Positions 18,834 to 26,673 of a DNA stretch of 64,000 bases are shown here, piece by piece. The translations under genes were made by a program, and so were the position numbers. The notes under the pieces are model-generated. The model made no database searches and had not been told where the DNA came from. It saw only the letters and a list, made by a program, of their open reading frames with translations. Source of the stretch: Clostridium kluyveri (GTDB lineage: Bacteria > Bacillota > Clostridia > Clostridiales > Clostridiaceae); contig NZ_CP018335.1 of the NCBI RefSeq assembly GCF_001902295.1, forward strand, positions 3,720,001 to 3,784,000, given 5' to 3'. Positions within the stretch are counted from its first letter, which is position 1. Each line of letters opens with the position of its first letter.

Positions 18834-19169
18834 ATGTCTTGTTGTAATAAAGTTCAAACACATGACCATGAATTTTTAGGAAGCACTATGTTAGCTGAAT
18901 TAGAGGAAGATCCTCATAATCATAGATTTGCTGGAGTATCTGGTCCGGCGCTTAGAGTTACACGCGGACATGTTCATGTAGTTAAAGCAAGAACAGATTT
19001 TTATGAAAACCATTTTCATGAATTCGAAGCAACCTCAGGACTTCAAATAGATGTTGGAAATGGAAGACATGTTCATTTTGTACGAGCAATAACTACAGAA
19101 AACGATGGCCACACTCATAATTTAATTTTTGCTACACTTATTGAAAACCCTATTTCAGAAGAAGCCTAA
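18834..19169 (+). CDS. YmaF-like histidine-rich protein
   Basis: The 111-aa protein is rich in histidine pairs spaced as in the YmaF family (THDHEF, DPHNHRF, RGHVHVVKA, NHFHEFEA, RHVHFV, DGHTHNL), a repeat of short beta strands likely binding metal. It is on the plus strand inside a minus-strand phage region, with its own promoter, RBS and terminator, so it is a moron or host-derived cargo gene. YmaF has no established function; metal binding is inference from the histidines. Confidence 0.85.
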   Translation: MSCCNKVQTHDHEFLGSTMLAELEEDPHNHRFAGVSGPALRVTRGHVHVVKARTDFYENHFHEFEATSGLQIDVGNGRHVHFVRAITTENDGHTHNLIFATLIENPISEEA

Positions 19170-19180
19170 TCTTAAAAAGT

Positions 19181-19207
19181 AGAGCTGCTAAATATTCATG
19201 CAGCTCT
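19181..19207 (+). terminator. Terminator after the YmaF-like gene
   Basis: A perfect stem AGAGCTGC/GCAGCTCT with an 11-base loop follows the stop by about 12 bases and precedes a TGTATTTTAATT run. It would stop plus-strand transcription before it meets the opposing phage genes. Confidence 0.8.
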
Positions 19208-19224
19208 GCTGTATTTTAATTATT

Positions 19225-19386
19225 CTACCTCATCCTCCTAACAGCACCCTTAACTCTCCTGTAACACTCATGCCGCATTAATTTTTCAATATCAGAAAAG
19301 GAGAGGTATTCGCCTCTCCTTGGTTTATCTTTATTTAGTTTTTTATTTTGGTTAAGCTTTTCTTTCAGGATTTCTCTTATCTTCAT
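19225..19386 (-). CDS. Small basic phage protein (53 aa)
   Basis: ATG at 19384-19386 follows GGTGAGAGG, and the frame ends with TAG at 19225-19227. The product (MKIREILKEKLNQNKK...) is strongly basic and ends KGAVRRMR, suggesting nucleic-acid contact. It lies on the minus strand between two plus-strand morons. Its function is unknown. Confidence 0.55.
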   Translation of the reverse strand: MKIREILKEKLNQNKKLNKDKPRRGEYLSFSDIEKLMRHECYRRVKGAVRRMR

Positions 19387-19437
19387 ACCTCTCACCTTCT
19401 TTATGTTATGATTAAATAAAAAGGAGATTTCTCATCT

Positions 19438-19626
19438 ATGAAAATTCTAAAGTACATATTTCTATGGGTTATAAGTTTTATTGCATTTATGTATGGTTCA
19501 TCTATTCTTGATGTAATATTTAATAATGATTCTGATTCAAGCACAATATTGATTACTTTATATGCATTAGGAGCAACTATAATAATTTGTACATACCTAA
19601 TAATAAATTCTATAAAAGAAAAATAA
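19438..19626 (+). CDS. Small two-TM membrane protein
   Basis: The 62-aa product has two hydrophobic helices (about residues 5-27 and 36-57) separated by an acidic loop (NNDSDSSTI). It is preceded by AAGGAGA, followed by a small hairpin, and lies on the plus strand against the surrounding phage genes. The size and layout fit a membrane moron. No family is recognised. Confidence 0.6.
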   Translation: MKILKYIFLWVISFIAFMYGSSILDVIFNNDSDSSTILITLYALGATIIICTYLIINSIKEK

Positions 19627-19646
19627 GCACTCTAAATGACGAGTGC
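19627..19646 (+). terminator. Weak hairpin after the small membrane gene
   Basis: GCACTC/GAGTGC with an 8-base loop starts one base after the stop codon. The T-tract is poor, so it may be a weak terminator. The stretch 19647-19746 holds no convincing gene. Confidence 0.4.
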
Positions 19647-19746
19647 CTACCTTTGACATACACATATATAGTTTTATTTTATTTACGGTTTCCCGCATTG
19701 GCAGCCCTATTTAACCCTGGAGCTAGAGGTATATTCATGGGGAATA

Positions 19747-20193
19747 TTAAAATTTAACTTTATTTTCATTTGCCAATCTTCTCGGAGTGTCCCATGTAAC
19801 TACAGGAGCAACCTCTTTATTTATTACTATATCCCCGTCAGGATTCGTTTTATATATAGACCTATTCTTTTCTACAAACGCACTATCACTTATATATTTA
19901 TTTGCTTCATAGTTAACTGCCTTTACCACCTCTCGCCTACATGTTAAGGCAACCCTATGTTTATATTTTAAATTACTAAAGTTTCTTTGGATGCATTTTT
20001 CTACAGTATCTTTTTTAACATTTAATTTTCTAGCAATCTCAGGGGCTGTTAACCCATCTAAATACAAAATCTTAACTTCTTCTTTATTTAACACAGCTCT
20101 CAAATCATCAGCTCCTAAAAAAGAATATAGTTCACCCAAACCATAAAAGTGGACATGTTTTATTTTTACCAAATTCAACTCTTTGAATTTCAT
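19747..20193 (-). CDS. Sigma-factor-like HTH protein, probable late gene regulator
   Basis: The 148-aa protein carries a region-4-like HTH (EVKILYLDGLTAPEIARKL... with DTVEKCIQRNFSNL). Such small sigma-like proteins (ArpU/YqaQ group) usually activate late phage transcription and sit before the terminase, as here. A TATAAT lies within about 10 bases of the ATG and no RBS is visible, so the mRNA may be leaderless. Five 11-base repeats lie just upstream. Confidence 0.7.
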   Translation of the reverse strand: MKFKELNLVKIKHVHFYGLGELYSFLGADDLRAVLNKEEVKILYLDGLTAPEIARKLNVKKDTVEKCIQRNFSNLKYKHRVALTCRREVVKAVNYEANKYISDSAFVEKNRSIYKTNPDGDIVINKEVAPVVTWDTPRRLANENKVKF

Positions 20194-20220
20194 TTATATT
20201 ATATACTATTTCTCAATGTA

Positions 20221-20274
20221 TTTTGTCCCAACTTTGTCCTATTTTTGTTTCAAATTTGTCTCATTTTTGTCTCA
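20221..20274 (-). repeat. Five tandem 11-base repeats upstream of the late regulator
   Basis: Read on the minus strand, the units follow TGRGACAAAAW: TGAGACAAAAA, TGAGACAAATT, TGAAACAAAAA, TAGGACAAAGT and TGGGACAAAA. The 11-base period places them on one DNA face. A sixth copy lies alone at 20820-20828. They sit immediately upstream of the promoter region of 19747-20193, so a regulator binding array is likely. Confidence 0.75.
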
Positions 20275-20295
20275 AGATTTTTTACGATTAAAAAA

Positions 20296-20325
20296 GGCAA
20301 CAGCATTATTTTTTCAGCTATTGCC
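20296..20325 (-). terminator. Terminator at the end of the early operon
   Basis: On the minus strand GGCAATAGC pairs with GCTGTTGCC around a 12-base loop and is followed by TTTTTT. The left arm overlaps the last codons of the 20314-20781 gene. This is a textbook intrinsic terminator separating the early genes from the late regulator. Confidence 0.85.
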
Positions 20326-20781
20326 ATATACCCCTTCCCACTTCACGATATCCTCCAGTATATCCTCTCGCCACCTGTAGGCAGTACTTCTTACACCACC
20401 ATACATTTCATTTGCTATCCATCCAACGCTTTTATTTAGCTTGTACTTATAAATAATGAATTGCATAATTTCTTCTGATAGTGGAGGGACTGTCAGAACT
20501 TTCTTCAACGGAGCTGTATTTCTCTTTAACCACCTTATCCTGGACATATTCTTACGGAATTTTCTATTTACATATTTTAGTTCATTCTTAAGCTCCTTAA
20601 TTTCCTTTTCATCTTCATTTTCTATCACGCTTTCACTTGAGTGCTTTATATCCCACTGAATACTTTCCTCCTGATCTTGAAGGTCTTTGCATTCCAGTTC
20701 CAAAGCTTCCATTTCCTTAAGATCTCTAAAATAGCCATACAGCTTACCTTCTGTCCTTTTAAATGTTTCTTTGTCCAACAT
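20314..20781 (-). CDS. Phage regulator with coiled coil and C-terminal HTH (RinA/ArpU-like)
   Basis: The start is the second ATG (20779-20781), since the GGGAGGG site lies between it and an upstream ATG. The product of about 155 aa has a long coiled coil (20-90) and a C-terminal HTH (IMQFIIYKYKLNKSVGWIANEM, STAYRWREDIL). This is the pattern of DUF722/RinA-type late transcription regulators. It ends in the terminator, so it is the last gene of the early transcript. Confidence 0.65.
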   Translation of the reverse strand: MLDKETFKRTEGKLYGYFRDLKEMEALELECKDLQDQEESIQWDIKHSSESVIENEDEKEIKELKNELKYVNRKFRKNMSRIRWLKRNTAPLKKVLTVPPLSEEIMQFIIYKYKLNKSVGWIANEMYGGVRSTAYRWREDILEDIVKWEGVYGNS

Positions 20782-20858
20782 ACAGTTCCCTCCCATGTAC
20801 TTATTTAAGCTAAACTTTTATTTGTCTCATATTCTGCATTTTACTATGAAATCGTCAA

Positions 20859-21455
20859 TTATTTAGCCAACTGCTCTATATCCCTTCTTAATTCCATGGA
20901 ATTATATATCATATTCACGTATTTCTTTATCCTAAGTTTTGGCATATTAATACTTTTCCTCTTTCCTTCTATATCCATATCAATTTCTTTTATTCGTTCT
21001 TTAAGGAATTTAATTTTATTAGAAATCCGTTCTTTCTCTAAATTCCTGACGTTTATATAAGAAACTATGGCCTTTTCACTTTCCTGTAAATCTTCCTTTA
21101 ATGAATTTATTTCTTCCAGCAGCTCTTTGACAATTCCTCTGTTTATTTTTTCAGGAAAACCATAGTCAATTTTAATAAGAGTGATGATTACCGATTCATC
21201 CTGTCTCAAAACAAGGAGTATATCATCCTTTACATAGAATCTTTTGATAGTTCCATCTCCACCAAGCCGGTCTTCCGTTAAAAACTCTGAATAGTTAAAT
21301 ATCTTATTTATATCTCGTATTATCCTGTCATTATTCGTTAACACGTAATTTTCTATATCAAAACTATTAGTTATTCCCTTAACTCTTTCCACATATCTCT
21401 CCTTGCAATGGTTGGTTACATCAACATGCTTAAGTTCTGTTAGCACTGCTTCCAT
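20859..21455 (-). CDS. Unknown early phage protein with C-terminal coiled coil
   Basis: The 198-aa product has an N-terminal globular part (CKERYVERVKGI, DDILLVLRQDESVIITLIKI) that could be a small RelE/BrnT-like fold, followed by coiled coil (120-165). An AAGGAGGG site precedes the ATG, and it overlaps the upstream gene by 16 bases. No confident family; the toxin-like fold is a guess from the strand pattern. Confidence 0.55.
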   Translation of the reverse strand: MEAVLTELKHVDVTNHCKERYVERVKGITNSFDIENYVLTNNDRIIRDINKIFNYSEFLTEDRLGGDGTIKRFYVKDDILLVLRQDESVIITLIKIDYGFPEKINRGIVKELLEEINSLKEDLQESEKAIVSYINVRNLEKERISNKIKFLKERIKEIDMDIEGKRKSINMPKLRIKKYVNMIYNSMELRRDIEQLAK

Positions 21456-21682
21456 GGAATCCCTCCTTTAATAAGTTTTAAAAATCGTCTTAATAAACCT
21501 TCTCTTTCCAAAAGCATTATATTGATAATAACTGTATTGTATATATCCATTTTTTTAACTATAGCATCTCTTAACCCTGATACATTGTATATATCCTTAG
21601 CTTTACAGCTTACTTCCACATCTGCAACTCCCCACTCTTTATCTTCAGTAAAGATAAAGCATGAAACCAAATATTTATTCAT
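21440..21682 (-). CDS. Small early phage protein, unknown
   Basis: The 80-aa product (MNKYLVSCFIFTEDKEWG...) begins with a beta strand pair and ends in a basic helix (GLLRRFLKLIKGG). AGGAGGGG precedes the ATG. It is coupled to its downstream neighbour by overlap. It is not recognised. Confidence 0.55.
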   Translation of the reverse strand: MNKYLVSCFIFTEDKEWGVADVEVSCKAKDIYNVSGLRDAIVKKMDIYNTVIINIMLLEREGLLRRFLKLIKGGIPWKQC

Positions 21683-21692
21683 ACCACCCCTC

Positions 21693-21878
21693 CTATTCCC
21701 TTAATTTTAATGCCTTTTCCCTATCATATTCTTCTTTCAAATAAAGCCCTGGTTCCGTATATACTTTATCTCCTAGTATCTTATCCACTTGAGATATCGC
21801 AGCTCTATCCGTTTTGGCTTCAATAATTACTTCCTGTTCAACTTTTTTATCATCTTTGTATACTAATATATACTCCAT
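21693..21878 (-). CDS. Small early phage protein, unknown
   Basis: The 61-aa product (MEYILVYKDDKKVEQEVII...) has a short beta hairpin followed by a helix. It starts directly after the upstream zinc-ribbon gene, with TTAGGAGA as RBS. It is similar in architecture to many small host-takeover proteins, but no function can be assigned. Confidence 0.5.
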   Translation of the reverse strand: MEYILVYKDDKKVEQEVIIEAKTDRAAISQVDKILGDKVYTEPGLYLKEEYDREKALKLRE

Positions 21879-22082
21879 TTATTCTCCTAACCTTCTTCCA
21901 CACATAGGACAATACTTTATCTTAAAATGTCCTTGTGCAAGTCTATGCCTAAATAATACTATTCTGGGTTTATCACCTTTCAATTGAAATATTACAGCTT
22001 CATTAGGTTGTGTTTTTTTACTGTCAGGGCTTTTGTTTATAAGAATGCTTTTTCCATATTCACCGTCACAATATTGGCACAT
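21879..22082 (-). CDS. Small zinc-ribbon protein
   Basis: The 67-aa product has CQYC near the N-terminus and CPMC in the C-terminal YCPMCGRRLGE, forming a likely zinc ribbon. Such C-terminal CPMCGRRL motifs are common in small Firmicutes phage proteins. It probably contacts nucleic acid or protein; the partner is unknown. Confidence 0.65.
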   Translation of the reverse strand: MCQYCDGEYGKSILINKSPDSKKTQPNEAVIFQLKGDKPRIVLFRHRLAQGHFKIKYCPMCGRRLGE

Positions 22083-22104
22083 AAGCTATTCCTCCTTAAC
22101 TTAT

Positions 22105-22266
22105 TTACCTCCCATGCCTGTCCCATTCTTTTTTAAAATTCTTATAACTCTTAGCACTTTCCTTCCTGCAATTCCTGACAACTATATAAATGCCTATTAT
22201 CCCAACTATGCTAATTAAAGCCCATGTTCCTATAAACACATATCCTAATTTTATTAAATGTTCCAT
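22105..22266 (-). CDS. Small single-TM protein (53 aa)
   Basis: ATG at 22264-22266 follows GGTGAGTAG, and the frame ends with TAA at 22105-22107. One long hydrophobic helix (about residues 9-33) is followed by a basic tail (RNCRKESAKSYKNFKKEWD). It is encoded between the methyltransferase region and the zinc-ribbon gene. Function unknown. Confidence 0.55.
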   Translation of the reverse strand: MEHLIKLGYVFIGTWALISIVGIIGIYIVVRNCRKESAKSYKNFKKEWDRHGR

Positions 22267-22289
22267 CTACTCACCTTCTTCAAATTTCT

Positions 22290-22574
22290 ATGCATAATAA
22301 ATCCAATTTTGCACATACTATCTTTGTGTTTCATTATGTAATTATGTTTTAATGTATGTGTAACATAATTAATCCTTATACCGGGGATGGATAATCCCCG
22401 GTGTTTAGTTTTACTTGAAATTACAACTAATCTATATTAAATTCCCATGTATAATAACTTATAACTTTACACATACTATTTATATATCCATTGAATAATT
22501 ATCTTTTCAATGTTTATCTTTAACATATTAGTTCCTCATACCAGGGGCATATAAATCCCTGGTATTTAGTTTTA
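22290..22574. repeat. Two tandem diverged copies of a ~125-base structured element
   Basis: Copy 1 (22290-22412) and copy 2 (22447-22574) share the order ATGYATAATAA, CACATACTAT, an AT-rich middle, a G/C-rich hairpin and TTTAGTTTTA. Hairpin 1 is ACCGGGGAT/ATCCCCGGT (22380-22402); hairpin 2 is ATACCAGGG/CCCTGGTAT (22538-22565). Stem bases differ yet pairing is kept, which suggests selection on RNA structure. The stretch 22267-22597 has no convincing ORF. Confidence 0.7.
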
Positions 22575-22597
22575 TTGCAAAGTATTTGAGATACGAA

Positions 22598-23923
22598 CTA
22601 ACTTACATGTTCTTTTCTGCAACTTTCAGACATATTTGCCTGTGTTAATACTTTTGCCATTACCGGTACTACACTATTTCCTATTCTTGCAACCCTTTTA
22701 CTTATTGGATACCTTTTACCAGTATAATCATGATCAATGATATAATTTTCCGGAAAACCTTGACCTAATTTTAATTCTTCAGGTTTTAACATCCTAAACC
22801 ATATATCAATTAATTGATATTGCTCTCCTTTAATCACAACCGTTACAAGTCCAAATCTATCTTTAGTAACTATAGTACCTATAGGCCCACTCACCCTTTG
22901 CCCTATCCCATTTCCATAATACTTGATTAGAAAGGCCGAAATTAAACCGAAATGTCCAGGACTTGTTGTAATGGTGTGTATGGGTTCATTTACTGCCTGT
23001 CCAGTACCACTCTTATAAAATTTAGTGATAAATGCAGTAACTAATCCATATCGGTTGCTTGTGTCAATAGTCTTTATTGGTTCATTCAAGCTCTGACCTC
23101 TTACATATTCTTTTTTTGTTTCACCATGATATTGGATAAGGAATGATGATGCTATATCATCTGGTAAAAAGTAAGGGTTATCATCATTAATAATGAATTT
23201 TTCAATTCCTCTTGCAATTCGGTTAAGTGTTTTTTCCTTTAATGGCTTTTCCCTTGTAAATATGGAACTTCCTAAGTCATTCCAGTCAATACATTTTGAT
23301 ATTGGTTCCCACTTTTTAAGTCCATTTACACCAAGTTTATTATGTGTGGGTTCCGGCCAAATAATATTTTTTCCATCACGCCTAAATACTGCATACCATC
23401 TATTCCTTGTTGTTGGTGCCCCATAATCAGCAGCTATCAACTCCCTACTGTCAAATTCATAACCTAATCCTTTCATTGCACTAATGAATTTCTTATAATC
23501 TTCCCCTTTACGTTCTTTTATAGGATGTCCCTCATTATCAAGAGGACCCCATTTTTGAATTTCTTCGACATTTTCCATTAGGATAACATCTGGCAAAATT
23601 TTTCTCGCATGTTTGTATACTGCCCATGGCAATATTCTTAATCCTTTTATCTTGGGTTGCCCGCCTTTTGCTTTTGAATGACTTGTACAGTCTGGGGAAG
23701 CCCACATAAGTGAAACATGACGACCTTTTGTATATTTAAGCATGTCAACCTTGAATATATCTTCTGTAATGTGCATAGTCTCTGGATGGTTAGTTTTATG
23801 CATTAATATAGCATCAGGATCATGATTTACTGCTAAATCAATCGGTCTCCCCATTGCCATTTCAATTCCCGTAGATGCTCCACCTCCACCTGCAAAAATA
23901 TCAATTATAAGTCCTTTATTCAT
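22598..23923 (-). CDS. DNA (cytosine-5-)-methyltransferase
   Basis: The 441-aa enzyme methylates cytosine in DNA. Motif I is IDIFAGGGGASTGIEMA, the catalytic loop reads ASPDCTSHSKAKGG (Pro-Asp-Cys in place of Pro-Pro-Cys), motif VI is MENVEEI, and the C-terminal LGQGFPENY plus RIGNSVVPVMAK match motifs IX-X. The ATG at 23921-23923, 8 bases after GTGGAGG, is preferred to an upstream ATG. No restriction endonuclease is adjacent, so it is an orphan phage methylase, probably protecting phage DNA. A 12-bp palindrome GCATGGCCATGC lies just upstream. Confidence 0.92.
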   Translation of the reverse strand: MNKGLIIDIFAGGGGASTGIEMAMGRPIDLAVNHDPDAILMHKTNHPETMHITEDIFKVDMLKYTKGRHVSLMWASPDCTSHSKAKGGQPKIKGLRILPWAVYKHARKILPDVILMENVEEIQKWGPLDNEGHPIKERKGEDYKKFISAMKGLGYEFDSRELIAADYGAPTTRNRWYAVFRRDGKNIIWPEPTHNKLGVNGLKKWEPISKCIDWNDLGSSIFTREKPLKEKTLNRIARGIEKFIINDDNPYFLPDDIASSFLIQYHGETKKEYVRGQSLNEPIKTIDTSNRYGLVTAFITKFYKSGTGQAVNEPIHTITTSPGHFGLISAFLIKYYGNGIGQRVSGPIGTIVTKDRFGLVTVVIKGEQYQLIDIWFRMLKPEELKLGQGFPENYIIDHDYTGKRYPISKRVARIGNSVVPVMAKVLTQANMSESCRKEHVS

Positions 23924-24026
23924 TGTTTTAACCTCCACGTCTGGAGGCATGGCCATGCATTTTATCTAGAATTACTCCGATTTTTATTTTTTATTTACTT
24001 CACAATAATTTCAGATTATGTCACAA

Positions 24027-24380
24027 CTAATATCCTATAATAGTTTCAGTTCTGTCCATAAAACCACAATCTAATAAATATTTGCAGAATTCTTCAGGTG
24101 TGGGGTCTTCACTATCATGTTCCCCTAATACATTAATCAAATCATGAAAATTTGACAACGCGCTCCAAGCATCACTGAATATATTCAATTCAGGAACTAT
24201 TTTTCCACTTAGATTTATCCAATCCACTGTCATTTCACCGGTTGTACCTCCTTGGGAGGAATACAACCCAAAAATTACTCTATCTACATAATCTGAATTC
24301 CTTAAACAAACCTCTCCATACCATGCTCTTGATAATTGAGTAAAACCTTTAATCATGCCTTCGTTTTTATTTTCCATCAT
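24027..24380 (-). CDS. Small early phage protein, unknown
   Basis: The start at 24378-24380 follows GTAGGAGAT, giving about 117 aa (MMENKNEGMIKGFTQLSRAW...). It contains several Trp and Phe residues and a C-terminal helix pair (DPTPEEFCKYLLDCGF). It lies directly after the MazG-like gene. The pattern is conserved-looking but not recognised. Confidence 0.55.
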   Translation of the reverse strand: MMENKNEGMIKGFTQLSRAWYGEVCLRNSDYVDRVIFGLYSSQGGTTGEMTVDWINLSGKIVPELNIFSDAWSALSNFHDLINVLGEHDSEDPTPEEFCKYLLDCGFMDRTETIIGY

Positions 24381-24381
24381 C

Positions 24382-24702
24382 CTATCTCCTACACACATCA
24401 GCCCCAACCTCTGCACAAGCCTCACAGCCTCTATCCACCAACTTTTTATTATGCCTGTGGAATCCCTGGACTATGTCAAAATTCTCTCTGAAAAGCTTCG
24501 CCAGAATCCCAATACCCACCTGAATAACATCCAGTACCTCTTCCATTATCTTTTTCTTATCTCCAGAGGAGAGAGCTTCACACAACTCTCCTGATTCCTC
24601 TAAAACTTTATCCTTCCAATCCTCCCAGGTCATTGTACGATTGTCTATCTTATTTCCTCTTCGGTCTATCAATTTCCTAAGCACCATTAGCTTTAGTTTC
24701 AA
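24382..24702 (-). CDS. MazG-like nucleotide pyrophosphohydrolase
   Basis: The TTG at 24700-24702, after AGGAAGGTGA, is the likely start and gives 106 aa. The helical core has EESGELCEAL and EEVLDVIQVGIG, matching the ExxE...ExxD metal sites of all-alpha NTP pyrophosphatases. Such phage enzymes trim dNTPs or (p)ppGpp-like nucleotides. The C-terminus is short and Cys-rich. Confidence 0.75.
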   Translation of the reverse strand: MKLKLMVLRKLIDRRGNKIDNRTMTWEDWKDKVLEESGELCEALSSGDKKKIMEEVLDVIQVGIGILAKLFRENFDIVQGFHRHNKKLVDRGCEACAEVGADVCRR

Positions 24703-24715
24703 TGTGTTCACCTTC

Positions 24716-25867
24716 CTAATCAACTTCTGTTTCCAAATTAAATCCATCTATAACCATGTCCTCTTTAAGTTCTATAAGTAAGCACTTCTTTCCCGATTTA
24801 ACATATACCACCTGTTTTACAGTACTCAAATCCCTGGGACTTATGGTTATATTGGTACTCTCATTTTCTATCTTTATAGACTTGCTTCCAAAATCAGGTA
24901 TTACATTTCTGACCTTAAATTCATAATCCCCTCCACACACTTCTTCAAAAGCACTTTTAACTATTCCTGTGTTTTCAACTCCACTTTCCCTTAACACTCT
25001 GGTTACTTCATTTATATCCAAAATAGGCTCTTCTTCTCCCTCATCTTGAAATTTTTCATTTATCCTTTCGTATATATCCTGAACTATATCAGGTTTTATT
25101 TTTCCCCCTAATGAGATCCCTAAAATGGCATTAAAATTCTCCTTTTCTTCCAAAGCTGTGGGTTTAATATTGCATTCCAATACTTTTTCTACGAAAACAT
25201 TGTTCATCTTCTTTGATTTTGAAGAATAATAAATTATTTTATTTACATCTACATATTCAGATGTAAAGCTTGGAAACATGAATCCTTCCACAGGAGAATT
25301 TAAGTTTATAACCATATCTAATGCAGAATTAGGTTTAAATTTCATCTCCGTATAATCAAACTTCAGCATCTTTTTAGGTATTTCCACTTTATTTACACTA
25401 CACAATATAACTTCTATGGCTTGTACATATTCCTCTAAAGAATCTTTTTTTCTCTTACCATCACTGTAATATTCTGCCTTTGTAAAACTTATAACCACAT
25501 CCGTATCATAATTATAGTTTTGAGAAATTTTATCCACTATCTTATCTGCATATTCACTTATTCTTTCCTTTGAATTTAAAGCAGCATATAATACATGCTG
25601 AGTATTTTCTTCTGATTCTTCCTCATTTATATTTTTAAAATCCAACTCAAATATTTTAGAATCCAAAGTTCCTGTAAGCACTTTTTTAAAGTTATTTAAA
25701 TAAAGCTCTCTCTTTTCTACTTCCATCATTTCAAAATATTCCAGTTCTCCTGTTATTATTTCACCGTTATCCTTTTTCAGGTAAACACTATAGATTTCCT
25801 TAACTTTAAGCATATAGCTTCCCAACTTAAATTCTTTTCTTATATCCGATAAATCCTTTTTATTCAC
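24716..25867 (-). CDS. DUF4317 family protein
   Basis: The 383-aa protein has the DUF4317 signature near the N-terminus (DLSDIRKEFKLGSYMLKVKEI) and an acidic body. DUF4317 is mainly known as a chromosomal Firmicutes protein without function; its presence in an early phage operon is uncommon. It is intact while several neighbours are frameshifted. It overlaps the upstream MazG reading frame region only at the boundary. Confidence 0.75.
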   Translation of the reverse strand: MNKKDLSDIRKEFKLGSYMLKVKEIYSVYLKKDNGEIITGELEYFEMMEVEKRELYLNNFKKVLTGTLDSKIFELDFKNINEEESEENTQHVLYAALNSKERISEYADKIVDKISQNYNYDTDVVISFTKAEYYSDGKRKKDSLEEYVQAIEVILCSVNKVEIPKKMLKFDYTEMKFKPNSALDMVINLNSPVEGFMFPSFTSEYVDVNKIIYYSSKSKKMNNVFVEKVLECNIKPTALEEKENFNAILGISLGGKIKPDIVQDIYERINEKFQDEGEEEPILDINEVTRVLRESGVENTGIVKSAFEEVCGGDYEFKVRNVIPDFGSKSIKIENESTNITISPRDLSTVKQVVYVKSGKKCLLIELKEDMVIDGFNLETEVD

Positions 25868-25871
25868 AAAC

Positions 25872-26273
25872 TTATACCTCCTTCAATATTTTCAGTTCTA
25901 CCTCTGGATACCTCAATTTAAACTGCTTGTACGTCCTCTTCCATTGTGCTGACTCATAACCTTTGGTATCCTCAACACTGTAGGTACCATCCTTATTCAA
26001 AACCAGAAAATCAGCAGTATAAGTTATAGCTCTTTCTTCTCCTTTACCTTCCTGAAGAATAAACTCCGGCTGCAATATAAATCCTGCGATTTCCCCAGCA
26101 TAGAATAAAAGTTTTAACTGGCAGTATCTCTTCATTTCCAGCTGACTCCTGAAATACATTCCATCATGCCATGCACCCTTATTCCTGTATTTCTGCTTCT
26201 TTACTTTTGGTTTCTCTACCTTCTGACCTCTCTTTTTGAGGTATTCCTGGTATTGTTCCTCTGTCCAGTTCAT
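25872..26273 (-). CDS. DUF1064 family phage protein
   Basis: The 133-aa protein fits DUF1064: RNKGAWHDGMYFRSQLEMKR, then QPEFILQEGKGEERAITYTADFLV and YSVEDTKG. The E...D...ExK order is like PD-(D/E)XK nucleases, so it may be a small phage endonuclease or resolvase of the replication module. It starts at the ATG at 26271-26273. Confidence 0.8.
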   Translation of the reverse strand: MNWTEEQYQEYLKKRGQKVEKPKVKKQKYRNKGAWHDGMYFRSQLEMKRYCQLKLLFYAGEIAGFILQPEFILQEGKGEERAITYTADFLVLNKDGTYSVEDTKGYESAQWKRTYKQFKLRYPEVELKILKEV

Positions 26274-26343
26274 CCATCTTCATTCCTATCTGATTACCAA
26301 ATTTTATGGGTTTGGCTCCTCTTATGATTTTTAAACTACTCAT
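26179..26343 (-). CDS. Possible small overlapping protein (54 aa)
   Basis: An ATG at 26341-26343 overlaps the TGA of the upstream gene (ATGA), and the frame stays open to TAA 26179-26181, running out of frame over the first third of DUF1064. The start (MSSLKIIRGAKPIKFGNQIG) looks protein-like. Translational coupling supports it, the overlap argues against it. Confidence 0.3.
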   Translation of the reverse strand: MSSLKIIRGAKPIKFGNQIGMKMDELDRGTIPGIPQKERSEGRETKSKEAEIQE

Positions 26344-26621
26344 GCCTTGGCTACTTCCTTAAGCTCCCTAAGTTCTGCAATAAAATCATCAATATCCTTG
26401 AAATCTACTGGTATGGTATTAATATAAGATTTTTGCCTTAAAAGAAATCCACCCTCTTGAATTTCATAACTCATTACCTTACCTTGGAGTAATGCTATTT
26501 TCAGTCTTTTCCCAGACTTTTCATTAATATCTTTCGCCGGCTCTTCGCAGTCCTTCGTCGGTTTATCCGCCGGCTTCGCTGGCTTATCGTCTGTTTTCTT
26601 GCTTTCCATGTTTGCCGCCAA
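26340..26621 (-). CDS. Small early phage protein with Lys/Pro-rich N-terminus
   Basis: The 93-aa product has a low-complexity N-terminus (DKPAKPADKPTKDCEEPAK) and a folded C-terminus (MSYEIQEGGFLLRQKSYIN, DDFIAELRELKEV). A better RBS (AGGAGG) precedes a GTG in another frame 40 bases upstream that gives only 23 codons, so the true N-terminus is uncertain and an indel is possible. Confidence 0.5.
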   Translation of the reverse strand: MAANMESKKTDDKPAKPADKPTKDCEEPAKDINEKSGKRLKIALLQGKVMSYEIQEGGFLLRQKSYINTIPVDFKDIDDFIAELRELKEVAKA

Positions 26622-26673
26622 TCCATTTTATGTTGCTTAAATTCTTAAGTTTCACATTATTCCTCCTTACTTT

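Noticed and set aside
19679..19738. 19-codon ORF on the minus strand starting MNIPLAPGLNRAANAGNRK
   Set aside because: The peptide looks protein-like, but it is very short and has no ribosome binding site; too weak to list as a gene.
22290..22574. CRISPR-like array or tRNA genes
   Set aside because: Only two diverged copies with unequal spacers exist, and no tRNA-like cloverleaf was found here or elsewhere in the window.
26622..26673. 23-codon GTG ORF after a strong AGGAGG before the 26340 gene
   Set aside because: Too short to support alone; it may mark an indel in the start of the 26340-26621 gene, noted there.
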